Shown one piece after another: positions 24,826 through 32,782 of a stretch of DNA of 64,000 nucleotides. The notes under the pieces were generated by a model, which was not told where the DNA came from, did not search any database, and saw only the letters and a list, made by a program, of their open reading frames with translations. Source of the stretch: Candidatus Sacchlamyda saccharinae (GTDB lineage: Bacteria; Chlamydiota; Chlamydiia; Chlamydiales; Rhabdochlamydiaceae); contig JAUHQI010000002.1 of the NCBI GenBank assembly GCA_030408505.1, forward strand, positions 346,674 to 410,673. The letters run 5' to 3'. The position numbers and the translations under genes were made by a program. Each line of letters begins with the position of its first letter. Within the stretch, counting starts at the first letter, position 1.

Positions 24826-24847
24826 GGCTCTATTTATAAATAGAGCC
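24826..24847. repeat. 22-bp perfect palindrome
   Basis: Two 11-bp arms, GGCTCTATTTA and TAAATAGAGCC, meet with no spacer. It could be a protein-binding site or the stem of a terminator-like RNA. No neighbouring gene starts here. Confidence 0.7.
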
Positions 24848-25033
24848 GATGGAAAGGGGCAAAAAGATTGAGATGCAAGAGCAGGCAAAAACCGATTTGG
24901 GAGTGCATTTGTGTAACACGGCCTCCCGTCCTCCAGGGCCGGTCTTCAGCGGTTTTGCTTTCAGCAAAACATCGCTTACGACTTCGAGCCCAAGAGGACA
25001 TCTTCGCATTGCTTTTGCCGCAAAAGGAAGGCA

Positions 25034-25115
25034 TTTTCCCCTAGAGGTAACTTTGGAAGGCGGAGCAAACTCCAATTGAGTTTGTGTAGCCTGAAAAGTT
25101 TGCTCTAGGGGAAAA
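25034..25115. repeat. 82-bp nested inverted repeat
   Basis: Outer arms TTTTCCCCTAGAG (25034-25046) and CTCTAGGGGAAAA (25103-25115) are perfect 13-mers. Inward, AACTTT pairs with AAAGTT, and an inner pair CAAACTC/GAGTTTG (25066-25072, 25078-25084) shares the same centre near 25075. As RNA this forms one long interrupted hairpin. Confidence 0.65.
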
Positions 25116-25187
25116 GACCGACTTAGGCGGTGAAATGAATGCGAAGATGGCCTCTTACGAAAGCCAAACTTTTGGCTTTCTAAGCCC

Positions 25188-25217
25188 AAAAAAAAATCTC
25201 CACTATGTGGAGATTTT
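25188..25217 (-). terminator. Rho-independent terminator of the tRNA operon
   Basis: Immediately 3' of tRNA-Lys on the minus strand, perfect 11-bp arms (25193-25203 and 25207-25217) with a 3-nt loop are followed by a run of nine T on the transcribed strand (plus-strand A 25188-25196). Confidence 0.85.
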
Positions 25218-25222
25218 CTTTT

Positions 25223-25294
25223 GAGGCTTGATGGGCTCGAACCATCGACCCTCTCATTAAAAGTGAGATGCTCTACCAACTGAGCTAAAGCCTC
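25223..25294 (-). tRNA. tRNA-Lys (anticodon TTT)
   Basis: A complete 72-nt cloverleaf. The acceptor pairs GAGGCTT with AAGCCTC, D-arm GCTC/GAGC, anticodon stem TCTCA/TGAGA with loop CTTTTAA (anticodon TTT), and T-arm GATGG-TTCGAGC-CCATC. CCA is not encoded. It lies 5 nt downstream of tRNA-Glu and just before a terminator, so the two form one operon. Confidence 0.97.
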
Positions 25295-25299
25295 TATGT

Positions 25300-25373
25300 G
25301 ACCCCAAGGGGATTCGAACCCCTGTTACCAGAATGAAAATCTGGTGTCCTAGGCCAGGCTAGACGATGGGGCC
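25300..25373 (-). tRNA. tRNA-Glu (anticodon TTC)
   Basis: A complete 74-nt cloverleaf with acceptor GGCCCCA/TGGGGTC, anticodon stem CCAGA/TCTGG with loop TTTTCAT (anticodon TTC), and T-arm AGGGG-TTCGAAT-CCCCT. CCA is not encoded. In Chlamydiae, Glu-tRNA also feeds tetrapyrrole synthesis via HemA. First gene of the Glu-Lys operon. Confidence 0.97.
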
Positions 25374-25410
25374 TTTATTTTTCAACACACAGGAAGTGTT
25401 AAAGCTTTGC

Positions 25411-25440
25411 AGTATAGCAAATGGGCAGATTTCTAGGCAA
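25411..25440 (-). promoter_or_regulatory. Promoter of the tRNA-Glu/Lys operon
   Basis: On the minus strand TTGCCT (25435-25440), an 18-bp spacer and an extended -10 TGC-TATACT (hexamer 25411-25416) lie about 38 bp ahead of tRNA-Glu. It is a good match to a strong stable-RNA promoter, and it lies just past the end of frr. Confidence 0.7.
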
Positions 25441-25448
25441 GACATGTT

Positions 25449-26000
25449 CTAAACAGTCATGACCTCTTTTTCTTTCTCTACAAACAAAACGTCGACTTGC
25501 TTGCAAAATTCATCTGTCAATTCTTGAATCCGCTTTTCTGCTTTTTTCATTTCATCTTCAGCAATATCGCCATCCGCTTTTTGCTTACGAACAAGGTCGT
25601 TACCTTTGCGTCTTACTTCTCGCACGCCCACTTTCGCATCTTCCGCTTTCTTTTTGGCTTGTTTGGCGATGTCTTTGCGCATGCTCTCGTCCATAGGAGG
25701 GATGTTGATTCGAATCACATTGCCTTCAAGGATAGGCTGCATGCCGATGTTGGCCTTTTCGATGCTTTTACCAATTGGCCCTGCGGTTTGTGGATCGAAG
25801 GGGGTGACGAGGATTTGACGGGGTTCAGGGGTTGTGACGTTTGCTAGCTCCCGGATCCGCATTTGAGTCCCGTAAACTTCGATTGGGACTGAGTCGAGCA
25901 TACCAGGATTGGCTCTACCGCTTCGCAATTGCGAAAGCTCTTTCTGGAGGTGATCGAGGGCTTCTTGCATTTTTGCTTTGATTTCATCGAGTGTGTTCAT
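25449..26000 (-). CDS. frr: Ribosome recycling factor
   Basis: A 183-aa tRNA-mimic protein that, with EF-G, splits post-termination ribosomes. Family blocks LSQLRSGRANPGMLD, VTTPEPRQILVTPFD, IRINIPPMDESMRKDI and RRKGNDLVRK are present and the length is exact for the family. Last gene of rpsB-tsf-pyrH-frr, 4 bp after pyrH, as in Chlamydia. Confidence 0.98.
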   Translation of the reverse strand: MNTLDEIKAKMQEALDHLQKELSQLRSGRANPGMLDSVPIEVYGTQMRIRELANVTTPEPRQILVTPFDPQTAGPIGKSIEKANIGMQPILEGNVIRINIPPMDESMRKDIAKQAKKKAEDAKVGVREVRRKGNDLVRKQKADGDIAEDEMKKAEKRIQELTDEFCKQVDVLFVEKEKEVMTV

Positions 26001-26004
26001 TGCT

Positions 26005-26724
26005 TTAATCTCCGGTGACTAGGGATCCTGCTTTTCCTTCGAGAACGGCTTCTTTAAGCGCTCCTTTTTTGAAGAGGTCAAAGACGTAGACAGGAAGTTT
26101 GTTCTCTCGCAAAAGAGCTAGGGCTGTTCCGTCCATGACTTTGAGGTCTTTGGCTAGGGCTTCTGAGAAGGATAAGGTCGAATATTTCTTGGCTCCACCA
26201 TTTATCATGGGGTCGGAGTCATAAACGCCATCTACTTTGGTTCCTTTCAGTAGAATTTCTGCGCGCACTTCGCTCGCTCTTAGCGCCGCTGCGGTATCTG
26301 TCGTAAAATAGGGATTACTGGTTCCCCCGACAAAAATAACAACGCGCCCTTTTTGAAGAGCGTGCATCGCATGGGCCCATTTGTAGCTTTCGGCAATTAG
26401 AGCGCAGTTGATGGCGCTCATCACTTGGCTCTCAACACCAACGCCAGCAAGTGATTGCTGGAGAATTAGCCCGTTGATCATGGTGCCTAGCATTCCGATG
26501 TGATCTGCAGGGGTCTGCTCAAAGCCAAATTCTTTGGCTTGCCGCCCGCGGAAGATATTCCCTCCGCCGACGACTATGCCCACTTCCAAACCCAAATCAC
26601 AAACCTCTTTCACAGAATTTGCGATATGAGCACAAGCCTCATGTTGCATCCCAAATTCTTGGTCACCCATCAGGGCTTCCCCAGAGATTTTGAGTACAAC
26701 TCGCTTGTATCGTGGAGAGGCCAT
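26005..26724 (-). CDS. pyrH: Uridylate kinase
   Basis: Bacterial hexameric UMP kinase (239 aa) of the amino-acid kinase fold, making UDP from UMP. KRVVLKISGEALMG, the glycine loop VVGGGNIFRG and the VDGVYDSDP and TALALLRENKLPVYVFDL regions are diagnostic. Chlamydiae take up host nucleotides, but this enzyme remains essential for the UDP/CTP pool and for UDP-sugars. One base separates it from tsf and 4 bp from frr. Confidence 0.98.
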   Translation of the reverse strand: MASPRYKRVVLKISGEALMGDQEFGMQHEACAHIANSVKEVCDLGLEVGIVVGGGNIFRGRQAKEFGFEQTPADHIGMLGTMINGLILQQSLAGVGVESQVMSAINCALIAESYKWAHAMHALQKGRVVIFVGGTSNPYFTTDTAAALRASEVRAEILLKGTKVDGVYDSDPMINGGAKKYSTLSFSEALAKDLKVMDGTALALLRENKLPVYVFDLFKKGALKEAVLEGKAGSLVTGD

Positions 26725-26725
26725 T

Positions 26726-27574
26726 TTATTCCCCTATTTGCCAGCGCAAGAAGCTCTGGACACTCAGTGTCTTGCCTGCGGCTTTGGATTCTTTCTCCAA
26801 GAAGGCGGCAATGTTTACCGAGTTGTCTTTAATGTATTTCTGATTCAATAAGCAGAATTGATCGTAAAAGGCTCTTACTTTTCCTTCGACGATTTTCTCG
26901 ATAATGTTTTCAGGCTTACCTGTAACTTGGCTCCGTCCAATATCTCTTTCTCGCTCATTGATCTCTTCTGGCACATCGGCAGGAGCTAGGTATTCAGGCG
27001 CTTCAGCCGCTACATGCATGGCAATATCACGAGCTAAAGCCTCATTGCCAGATCCACCAGTCATAACTACTGCGGTCACGATTTTCCCACCCATGTGTGA
27101 GTAAACACCCACAGAAACGTCTGAGCTTTTCGCAAGAACCTTCATCCGCTTTACTTGGATGTTTTCACCAAGGCTTTGGACCGTTAGAGCGCGATATTCA
27201 TCGATCGTAATGCTTGGATCGGATTTGCTTTTTTGGCTTAGCAGTGCTTCCAAAGATGCTGGCTCAGTTTCTGCGGCTTCGTCTGCTACCTCTTTGAGGA
27301 AGTTTTTAAACTTCTCGTTTTGCGCAACGAAATCGGTCTCTGAATTCACTTCGACAAGGGCGACTGCTTTGTCACTTTCTCCAATGGCAATGAGTCCTTC
27401 ATTGGCTTCTCTACCTTCTTTTTTAACGGCAGAGGCCATTCCAGCTTTTCGCAGATTTTCAATAGCTTTTTCTAAATCGCCTTGAGCTTCTTCTAGCGCT
27501 ACTTTGCATTTTCCCATGCCAACGCCAGTGAGCTCGCGGAGTTCTTTAATGAGCTGTGGGGTTACGTTACTCAC
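26726..27574 (-). CDS. tsf: Elongation factor Ts
   Basis: Guanine-nucleotide exchange factor for EF-Tu (282 aa). The N-terminal UBA-like region IKELRELTGVGMGKCKVALEEAQGD, the EF-Ts signature VALVEVNSETDFVA, and the coiled-coil/dimerisation part are complete. The start overlaps the 3' end of rpsB by 8 bp, implying translational coupling. Confidence 0.98.
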   Translation of the reverse strand: MSNVTPQLIKELRELTGVGMGKCKVALEEAQGDLEKAIENLRKAGMASAVKKEGREANEGLIAIGESDKAVALVEVNSETDFVAQNEKFKNFLKEVADEAAETEPASLEALLSQKSKSDPSITIDEYRALTVQSLGENIQVKRMKVLAKSSDVSVGVYSHMGGKIVTAVVMTGGSGNEALARDIAMHVAAEAPEYLAPADVPEEINERERDIGRSQVTGKPENIIEKIVEGKVRAFYDQFCLLNQKYIKDNSVNIAAFLEKESKAAGKTLSVQSFLRWQIGE

Positions 27575-28397
27575 TTTTTTCCTCCCCTTCTTCTTTTGCT
27601 TTTTCTTCTACTTCTTCTGCTGTCTCTATTCCCGTTTCGCCGTCTTTTTCTTCTTTAGGCGCTTTGATTTGCATTTCGTTTTTCTGATCGATGATCACTT
27701 GCATCAGAGAGGAGAGAACGAGTTTGATACTTTTGAGGGCATCATCGTTACACGCAATCACGTGATCGATAGGATCAGGATCGCAATTTGTATCCACAAG
27801 CCCCAAAATAGGAATTCCGAGCTTGTTGGCTTCTTTCACAGCGATGTGCTCACGTTGAGGATCAACGAGAATCACAAGTCCAGGTGTTTTTCGCATGGCG
27901 CGAATCCCTGAAAGGTTGCGATCTAGTTTTGTCTGATCTTTGCTCATGAGGGAAAGCTCTTTCTTTGTGAAGCCTTCTCCCCCAGTAGCGAGGCGCTTTT
28001 CGATGCGCTCGAGGGTTTTGACAGATTTGCGAATGGTCGAAAGGTTTGTGAGCATTCCACCGAGCCAGCGCTCTGACACGTAAAATTCTCCAGCTTCTTC
28101 TGCACACTCGCGAATGACGCTTTTCGCCTGTTTTTTTGTTCCGACAAAAAGGATGGATTTACGATTTTTCACTGTCTCTCGCACGATTTCCCAACCATTG
28201 CGGATTTGCTGCATGGTTTTTGCGAGATCGATGATGTATATGCCACCGCGCGCCTCAAAAATGTATCTTTTCATTTTTGGGTTCCAGCGGTGCTTCTGGT
28301 GCCCGAAGTGTGCTCCACTTTCAAGCAGGTCTTTGATAGTAACTTGTTCTTTAGTTGCCAAGCCTTGTTCCTTTTGTTTTAACACGGCATCCTTCAT
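27567..28397 (-). CDS. rpsB: 30S ribosomal protein S2
   Basis: A 276-aa S2 protein, which assembles late on the 30S subunit and is needed for S1 binding. TIKDLLESGAHFGHQKHRWNPKM, the IYIIDLAKT strand and DPQREHIAVKEANKLGIP are family signatures. The C-terminal ~40 residues form a Glu/Lys-rich tail that is longer than in E. coli and low in complexity. First gene of the rpsB-tsf-pyrH-frr operon. tRNA-Gly lies 67 bp upstream on the same strand. Confidence 0.98.
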   Translation of the reverse strand: MKDAVLKQKEQGLATKEQVTIKDLLESGAHFGHQKHRWNPKMKRYIFEARGGIYIIDLAKTMQQIRNGWEIVRETVKNRKSILFVGTKKQAKSVIRECAEEAGEFYVSERWLGGMLTNLSTIRKSVKTLERIEKRLATGGEGFTKKELSLMSKDQTKLDRNLSGIRAMRKTPGLVILVDPQREHIAVKEANKLGIPILGLVDTNCDPDPIDHVIACNDDALKSIKLVLSSLMQVIIDQKNEMQIKAPKEEKDGETGIETAEEVEEKAKEEGEEKSE

Positions 28398-28464
28398 CTA
28401 AAATGAAAGATTTCGGTCTTGGTTTTGCATTCTTGTATCCCCCTAACATACTTACTAGGGAAAA

Positions 28465-28534
28465 GCGCCTGGTCAGAATCGAACTGACGCTAGTAGCTTG
28501 GAAGGCTACGGTTCTACCACTGAACTACAGGCGC
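28465..28534 (-). tRNA. tRNA-Gly (anticodon TCC)
   Basis: A 70-nt cloverleaf without encoded CCA: acceptor GCGCCTG/CAGGCGC, anticodon stem GTAGC/GCTAC with loop CTTCCAA (anticodon TCC), T-arm GTCAG-TTCGATT-CTGAC. It lies just upstream of rpsB on the same strand and is divergent from pbp2. From memory, Chlamydia has a tRNA-Gly at this junction too, next to ompA. Confidence 0.95.
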
Positions 28535-28549
28535 ACGAATTAGCCCTCA

Positions 28550-28578
28550 TTTGTAATCGATTCTTTCTTTTTTTCCAA
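28550..28578 (-). promoter_or_regulatory. Promoter of tRNA-Gly (and possibly rpsB operon)
   Basis: On the minus strand TTGGAA (28573-28578), a 17-bp A-rich spacer and TACAAA (28550-28555) lie 16 bp ahead of tRNA-Gly. Transcription may continue into rpsB, since no strong terminator is visible between them. Confidence 0.5.
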
Positions 28579-28600
28579 GGAAAATGCTACAAATTGTGTT

Positions 28601-31570
28601 GTGAACACCATTAAAACGCCCGTGAAAACGGCGCGAATCCTCAATTTTTTTCTTGCTTGCATGCTTCTTATCCTCGCGCGCATCTGGTTTCTGAGCATGA
28701 TTCAGCACGATCACTACCTTGAGCTATCTGAAAAACCTCGGACACGCACTGTGATTGAAAGGCCTGAGCGGGGAACCATTCGAGATCGTTTCAACATTTT
28801 ACTTGCCCACAACGCCCCCCAGTATAATGTAGCTGTCTGCTACAGCGATATTCGGCAAATCCCAAGTATCAGATGGGTAAGGGACGAAAATGGCAAAAAA
28901 GTACGCTTCATGGCCCGGCGCAAATATATTGAGGAGTTTTCTGCGTTTTTGGCAAATGAGTTGGACCTGGATCCTCTTGATGTTGAGGATCTAATTCATG
29001 GAAAGGCCTGCCTTTTTCCCCACACTCCTTTTGTCCTCAAAGAAGATGTATCAGAATCTCTTTACTACCGCCTTAAAGGGACTGAAAAGGACTGGCCCTC
29101 GCTGATCCTGCAACAAAGTGAAAAAAGGGTTTATCCTCAAGGCAAGTTAGCTTGCGATGTGGTTGGCTATATGGGCGCAATCAGTCAAAGAGAATATCTA
29201 CAAATCGGGCAAGAGATGAAAGCTCTTAATGCCTACCTCAAAGATTATGATAAGGGCCAGCCGGTCTTTCTCCCCAAGGGCTTCTCGTCTCCAGAGGAGG
29301 TGAAAAAGCGCCTGCTCGACCTTGAAGAAATGTCTTACACAATCAATGACCATCTTGGGAAAAGTGGGATTGAGGCTTCTTTTGACGAAAAATTGAGGGG
29401 CTCTATTGGTAAATCTTTTTATGAGGTGGATATCAAGGGCAACACGTTGAAAAAACTGCCTGGCGGGAAGGAAGCTACCCCGGGCGATCGCCTGGTCCTT
29501 ACCCTTTCTGCAGAGCTGCAACAAGAGGCCGAGAAATTGCTAGCTGAGTATGAGCAATTGCAAGACCTGCGGGATAAAGCAAGCCCTAGCAAGCGGCAAA
29601 CTCCATGGCAACGTGGCGGAGCCATTGTGGCTATCGAACCAAACACCGGAGAGGTCTTAGCTTTTGCTTCTCATCCGCGGTTTGATCCCAATGATTTGCT
29701 CCCCATGCAGACAGTTGAAAAACGCAAGGAAAAACAGGGCTCCATTTTGAAGTGGCTTGAAAGTCCCACTTACATCGGAGAAATTTGGGATGGGTTGCGC
29801 CCTTTAGAACGGGAAATTTATCTTGATGGTGAGTATGTCACAGAAAGCTTCTATCTCACCTGGGACAAATATGTTGATCTCATATTAGATGAGCAGTGCG
29901 CGGTGAAAAAAGTGCTAACAAACATCAAAACGATCGCTGATGCCATCTACTTTGATGAAAACCTTCTAGACCAAATCCCCTTTGAACGAGACCAGTGCCT
30001 TCTTCTCGATCTTTTAGCTCTAGCTGTACCAAAAGAATGCTTTACTGAAAGTCTACTCGACCATGTGGGTGAACAATCGCTTGAGCAGCTCCGGGCCTTT
30101 TCTCAGCTTGTGAGCTGCCAGATCCCCGCATTAAAGGAACAAGAGCGCAAAAATTTTCACAAGGGGCCATTTCGCACCTGGCGAACAGAACATTTCCGAG
30201 AATTTTTGAAAGAGAAGCGGCGGGCTGAGAAGGCCAAACATACCTGGGCAAGACCATACACGGATTACCTAGAACGCCAAGAACGGGAGATGTTTGCAAC
30301 CCATTGGCAAGAAAATAGGGCTAGTATCGTTTTAAGCGCCCTTTCGGGAAATTCTGATCTTGCCCCTATCGAAGAGCTCCTCGCTCCTCTCTCAAAAGAA
30401 GACAAGCTCGCGTACATTCTAGCTTTGCGCAGTTTTGCCGACTTGGATCAGCCTCTACAAGGGAAATACCCCATGCTCAGGAAGGAAAATGGGCATCACG
30501 TGGGCAAACACTTGGCCGCTGCCTTCTACCCTTACGGGGGATTTGGTTATGGCAGGTCCCAAGCCTTTAGACAAGCGAGCCCCATGGGGTCTATTTTTAA
30601 GGTGATCCCAGCCTATGCGGGTCTTAAACAACAATATGATTTGGGAAAAACCGATCTCAATCCTCTCCGTCTGACAGATGATATGCAGTGGACATCGAGC
30701 CCGGGGAGCAACTCACAAGTTCTCGGGTACTTCCCTGATGGCACGCCGATCAAAAGATTCTACAAAGGAGGTCGCCTTCCAAGGGGCTATCCCAAAATCG
30801 GTGAGCTAGATGTGACTAGTGCCTTGGAAAGGACGAGTAATATCTATTTCTCAATTCTTGCGGGGGATATCCTCGACAGTCCAACAACTCTGCTCCAAAC
30901 GGCTATGGGATTTGGTCTCGGGACCAAAACGAATATTGATCTCCCTGGAGAGTACCACGGCACTCTTCCCAACGACATCCTCCACAACAAAACGGGCCTC
31001 TATTCATTTGCCATTGGGCAGCACTCTCTCGTGGTGACTCCCCTGCAGTCGGCGATGATGTTTGCCGCCATTGCCAACGGGGGCAAGGTTTTAAAGCCTC
31101 AAATTGTGAAGTTTGCCATCAACCGTGATGGCGTCACCCACACCACTTCTCAAGTAGAAAAAACGGTAGACATGCCAGATGCCATCCGAAACAGCCTCCT
31201 TTCGGGGATGCATAAGGTACTAAATGGCGAGAAAGGAACTGCACGCCCAGCTCTTATACGTAAGGCTTTTCACGAAAGGGAGGCTGTTGCGGCCTACACA
31301 AAACTTAAGTCCCAGATGGTTGGCAAAACGGGCACAGCTGAAATTTTCTATAAACAAACGATCGACGCGGAAACAAAGGCACAAATGGAAAAACATGTCT
31401 GGTTTGGCTCGATAGGATTCAAAGAGGATACCCTAGAAACACCAGAGCTTGTCGTTGTTGTGTATTCTCGCTTTGGCTCTGCCGGTAAACAAGGAGCGCC
31501 GATTGCGGCTAGGCTCTTAGAAAAGTGGCGTGAAATCAGCAGCAGCCACTACAATGAAGGAAATGAGTAA
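28601..31570 (+). CDS. pbp2: Penicillin-binding protein 2 (long chlamydial form)
   Basis: A class B transpeptidase (989 aa) with an N-terminal anchor (about 12-31) and the dimerisation domain (PERGTIRDRFNILLAHN). The transpeptidase domain has Ser664 and Lys667 (GSIFK), a second motif reading T-S-N (745-747) where S-x-N is usual, and K909-T-G-T. About 300 residues beyond a typical PBP2 lie between the two domains (roughly 370-640), as I recall for chlamydial PBP2. The start is GTG. It should cross-link the limited peptidoglycan made at division. It is next to the tRNA-Gly/rpsB block as in Chlamydia, but without ompA between. Confidence 0.93.
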   Translation: MNTIKTPVKTARILNFFLACMLLILARIWFLSMIQHDHYLELSEKPRTRTVIERPERGTIRDRFNILLAHNAPQYNVAVCYSDIRQIPSIRWVRDENGKKVRFMARRKYIEEFSAFLANELDLDPLDVEDLIHGKACLFPHTPFVLKEDVSESLYYRLKGTEKDWPSLILQQSEKRVYPQGKLACDVVGYMGAISQREYLQIGQEMKALNAYLKDYDKGQPVFLPKGFSSPEEVKKRLLDLEEMSYTINDHLGKSGIEASFDEKLRGSIGKSFYEVDIKGNTLKKLPGGKEATPGDRLVLTLSAELQQEAEKLLAEYEQLQDLRDKASPSKRQTPWQRGGAIVAIEPNTGEVLAFASHPRFDPNDLLPMQTVEKRKEKQGSILKWLESPTYIGEIWDGLRPLEREIYLDGEYVTESFYLTWDKYVDLILDEQCAVKKVLTNIKTIADAIYFDENLLDQIPFERDQCLLLDLLALAVPKECFTESLLDHVGEQSLEQLRAFSQLVSCQIPALKEQERKNFHKGPFRTWRTEHFREFLKEKRRAEKAKHTWARPYTDYLERQEREMFATHWQENRASIVLSALSGNSDLAPIEELLAPLSKEDKLAYILALRSFADLDQPLQGKYPMLRKENGHHVGKHLAAAFYPYGGFGYGRSQAFRQASPMGSIFKVIPAYAGLKQQYDLGKTDLNPLRLTDDMQWTSSPGSNSQVLGYFPDGTPIKRFYKGGRLPRGYPKIGELDVTSALERTSNIYFSILAGDILDSPTTLLQTAMGFGLGTKTNIDLPGEYHGTLPNDILHNKTGLYSFAIGQHSLVVTPLQSAMMFAAIANGGKVLKPQIVKFAINRDGVTHTTSQVEKTVDMPDAIRNSLLSGMHKVLNGEKGTARPALIRKAFHEREAVAAYTKLKSQMVGKTGTAEIFYKQTIDAETKAQMEKHVWFGSIGFKEDTLETPELVVVVYSRFGSAGKQGAPIAARLLEKWREISSSHYNEGNE

Positions 31571-31970
31571 TGATTATTATGAAATTGCCTCAAGTCACGT
31601 AGAAAAATCCTGGCAGGCTTGGGAAGCAAACAGCTCCTTAAAAGCTTGGGGGCATACAATTCCAGCCAGATTAGCCTATCTTTGTGAATCGGTCATCAAC
31701 GCCGTTTCTCTCCCCTTTGCCATTATCGCAATCACACTAGGCTCATTACATGCCCTTTGCACCTGGGATCGAAAATCTGAGATTTTTCAAGATACGTATG
31801 CAACCATCTCCAAGGTGGCCAACCGCCTATTTCTCTCCGGTTTTGGCGCCTTGGTCTCCCCAGCCGTCACTCACAAATACCGCGATGCCAACATCACCCC
31901 TTTCATCATCGCCGCTCGTGTTGTTGTCATCTCAGGGGGACTTCTCTACGCCTTTCTCAATCGTGGATAG
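31563..31970 (+). CDS. Small membrane protein, unknown (Chlamydiae-type)
   Basis: A ~135-aa protein with two or three hydrophobic stretches (about 40-65, 85-100, 112-130) and a polar N-terminus (MSNDYYEIASSHVEKSW). It is not recognised. The start is uncertain: ATG at 31563 overlaps the pbp2 stop and has AAGGA close by, while upstream in-frame ATGs at 31530 and 31554 are also possible. Membrane topology and overlap with pbp2 suggest coupled expression and an inner-membrane location. Function unknown. Confidence 0.6.
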   Translation: MSNDYYEIASSHVEKSWQAWEANSSLKAWGHTIPARLAYLCESVINAVSLPFAIIAITLGSLHALCTWDRKSEIFQDTYATISKVANRLFLSGFGALVSPAVTHKYRDANITPFIIAARVVVISGGLLYAFLNRG

Positions 31971-32041
31971 TGATACTTCCCATTACAACTTCTACTACAC
32001 TCACAGTCCCATTAGTGCTATTTGTTACATGTGCTGTTCGC

Positions 32042-32091
32042 CCATCTAGAGAGATGGCTATACTTAAGGAAGGCCATATGTGTACATATGG
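32042..32091. repeat. Two hairpins between convergent genes
   Basis: CCATCT-AGAG-AGATGG (32042-32057) and CCATATG-TGTA-CATATGG (32074-32091) are perfect inverted repeats in the gap between two convergent genes. They may serve as bidirectional transcription ends. Neither has a strong T-tract. Confidence 0.4.
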
Positions 32092-32159
32092 GCGACGAGC
32101 AAAGCGAAGTAGATTGCTAGCGCAGTTAGCATAGGGGGAAAATTACTAGCAACTTGAGT

Positions 32160-32750
32160 TTAAAAAGCGTAGCCGAGGCCGCCACCAAAAGAGAAGCCGC
32201 TTAGGTCCGCATCGTGGCGCACAACGGGCATATTACTTGGCACACGATCAAATCCGATGCACATGTATGAGTAGTTGATGAAGGCATCGAGAAACAGATT
32301 ACACCATAGGTAATACAGTGCTCCGACTTTTGCTGTTGCCCCAAATCCCCATTTCTCATTTTTCCGAATGACAAAGGGTGAATGATCGTCGGTTTTCATG
32401 TGCGTGAACAGGGCTCCACCCGCAACATAGGGGTGGAAACATTCACAACACCAGAGGTATTTTAGACCCACTCCGATAGGAATCATTTCGATTTCTGTTT
32501 TATTGTTCTCACCAATAGACCTTCCAGACTCGCAAAAATAGCTTACACTGGCCCAGGTATACAGATCACACCAGGTTTGCACATTGAGCTCAAAGGTATA
32601 GATCGGCCCGCCACCATAAATATCGCGAAATCTCGAGCTTAAAGGATGAAAATAAGCTACTTCTACTTCTGGGGCAATACAACAAAAAGCTTCTAGTTGC
32701 GTGGCACCGGAAAGCAATAAAGCAGCTAATACAGGGAAAAGCTTTTTCAT
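32160..32750 (-). CDS. Outer-membrane beta-barrel-like protein, Cys-rich
   Basis: A 196-aa exported protein with signal peptide MKKLFPVLAALLLSGATQLEA and an alternating amphipathic pattern of about eight strands, ending in GLGYAF with the terminal Phe typical of outer-membrane proteins. It has around ten cysteines in the mature part, as in chlamydial envelopes that rely on disulphide bonds instead of thick peptidoglycan. The ATG at 32750 follows AGGTG. The longer frame into the UDP-xylose synthase gene is rejected. It could be a MOMP-like porin or structural protein. No family name is certain. Confidence 0.7.
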   Translation of the reverse strand: MKKLFPVLAALLLSGATQLEAFCCIAPEVEVAYFHPLSSRFRDIYGGGPIYTFELNVQTWCDLYTWASVSYFCESGRSIGENNKTEIEMIPIGVGLKYLWCCECFHPYVAGGALFTHMKTDDHSPFVIRKNEKWGFGATAKVGALYYLWCNLFLDAFINYSYMCIGFDRVPSNMPVVRHDADLSGFSFGGGLGYAF

Positions 32751-32782
32751 AAAAACACCTCTTTTTCTTCCTAATAACAATA

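Larger units (their letters stand above)
24535..25187. other. Non-coding region rich in inverted repeats
   Basis: About 650 bp without a credible gene. ORFs here have no ribosome sites, and one runs through the tRNA-Lys gene. Instead there are many hairpin-forming repeats: a 22-bp palindrome (24826-24847), GTTTTGC/GCAAAAC (24952-24970), a large dyad (25034-25115), and GAAAGCCAAA/TTTGGCTTTC (25159-25180). It could hold a structured RNA, decayed repeat elements, or the 3' region of the tRNA operon. I do not recognise rnpB, tmRNA or 6S features. Confidence 0.5.

Noticed and set aside
24830-25279. 149-aa minus-strand ORF
   Set aside because: It runs through the tRNA-Lys gene and the terminator hairpin and has no ribosome site, so it is a chance frame.
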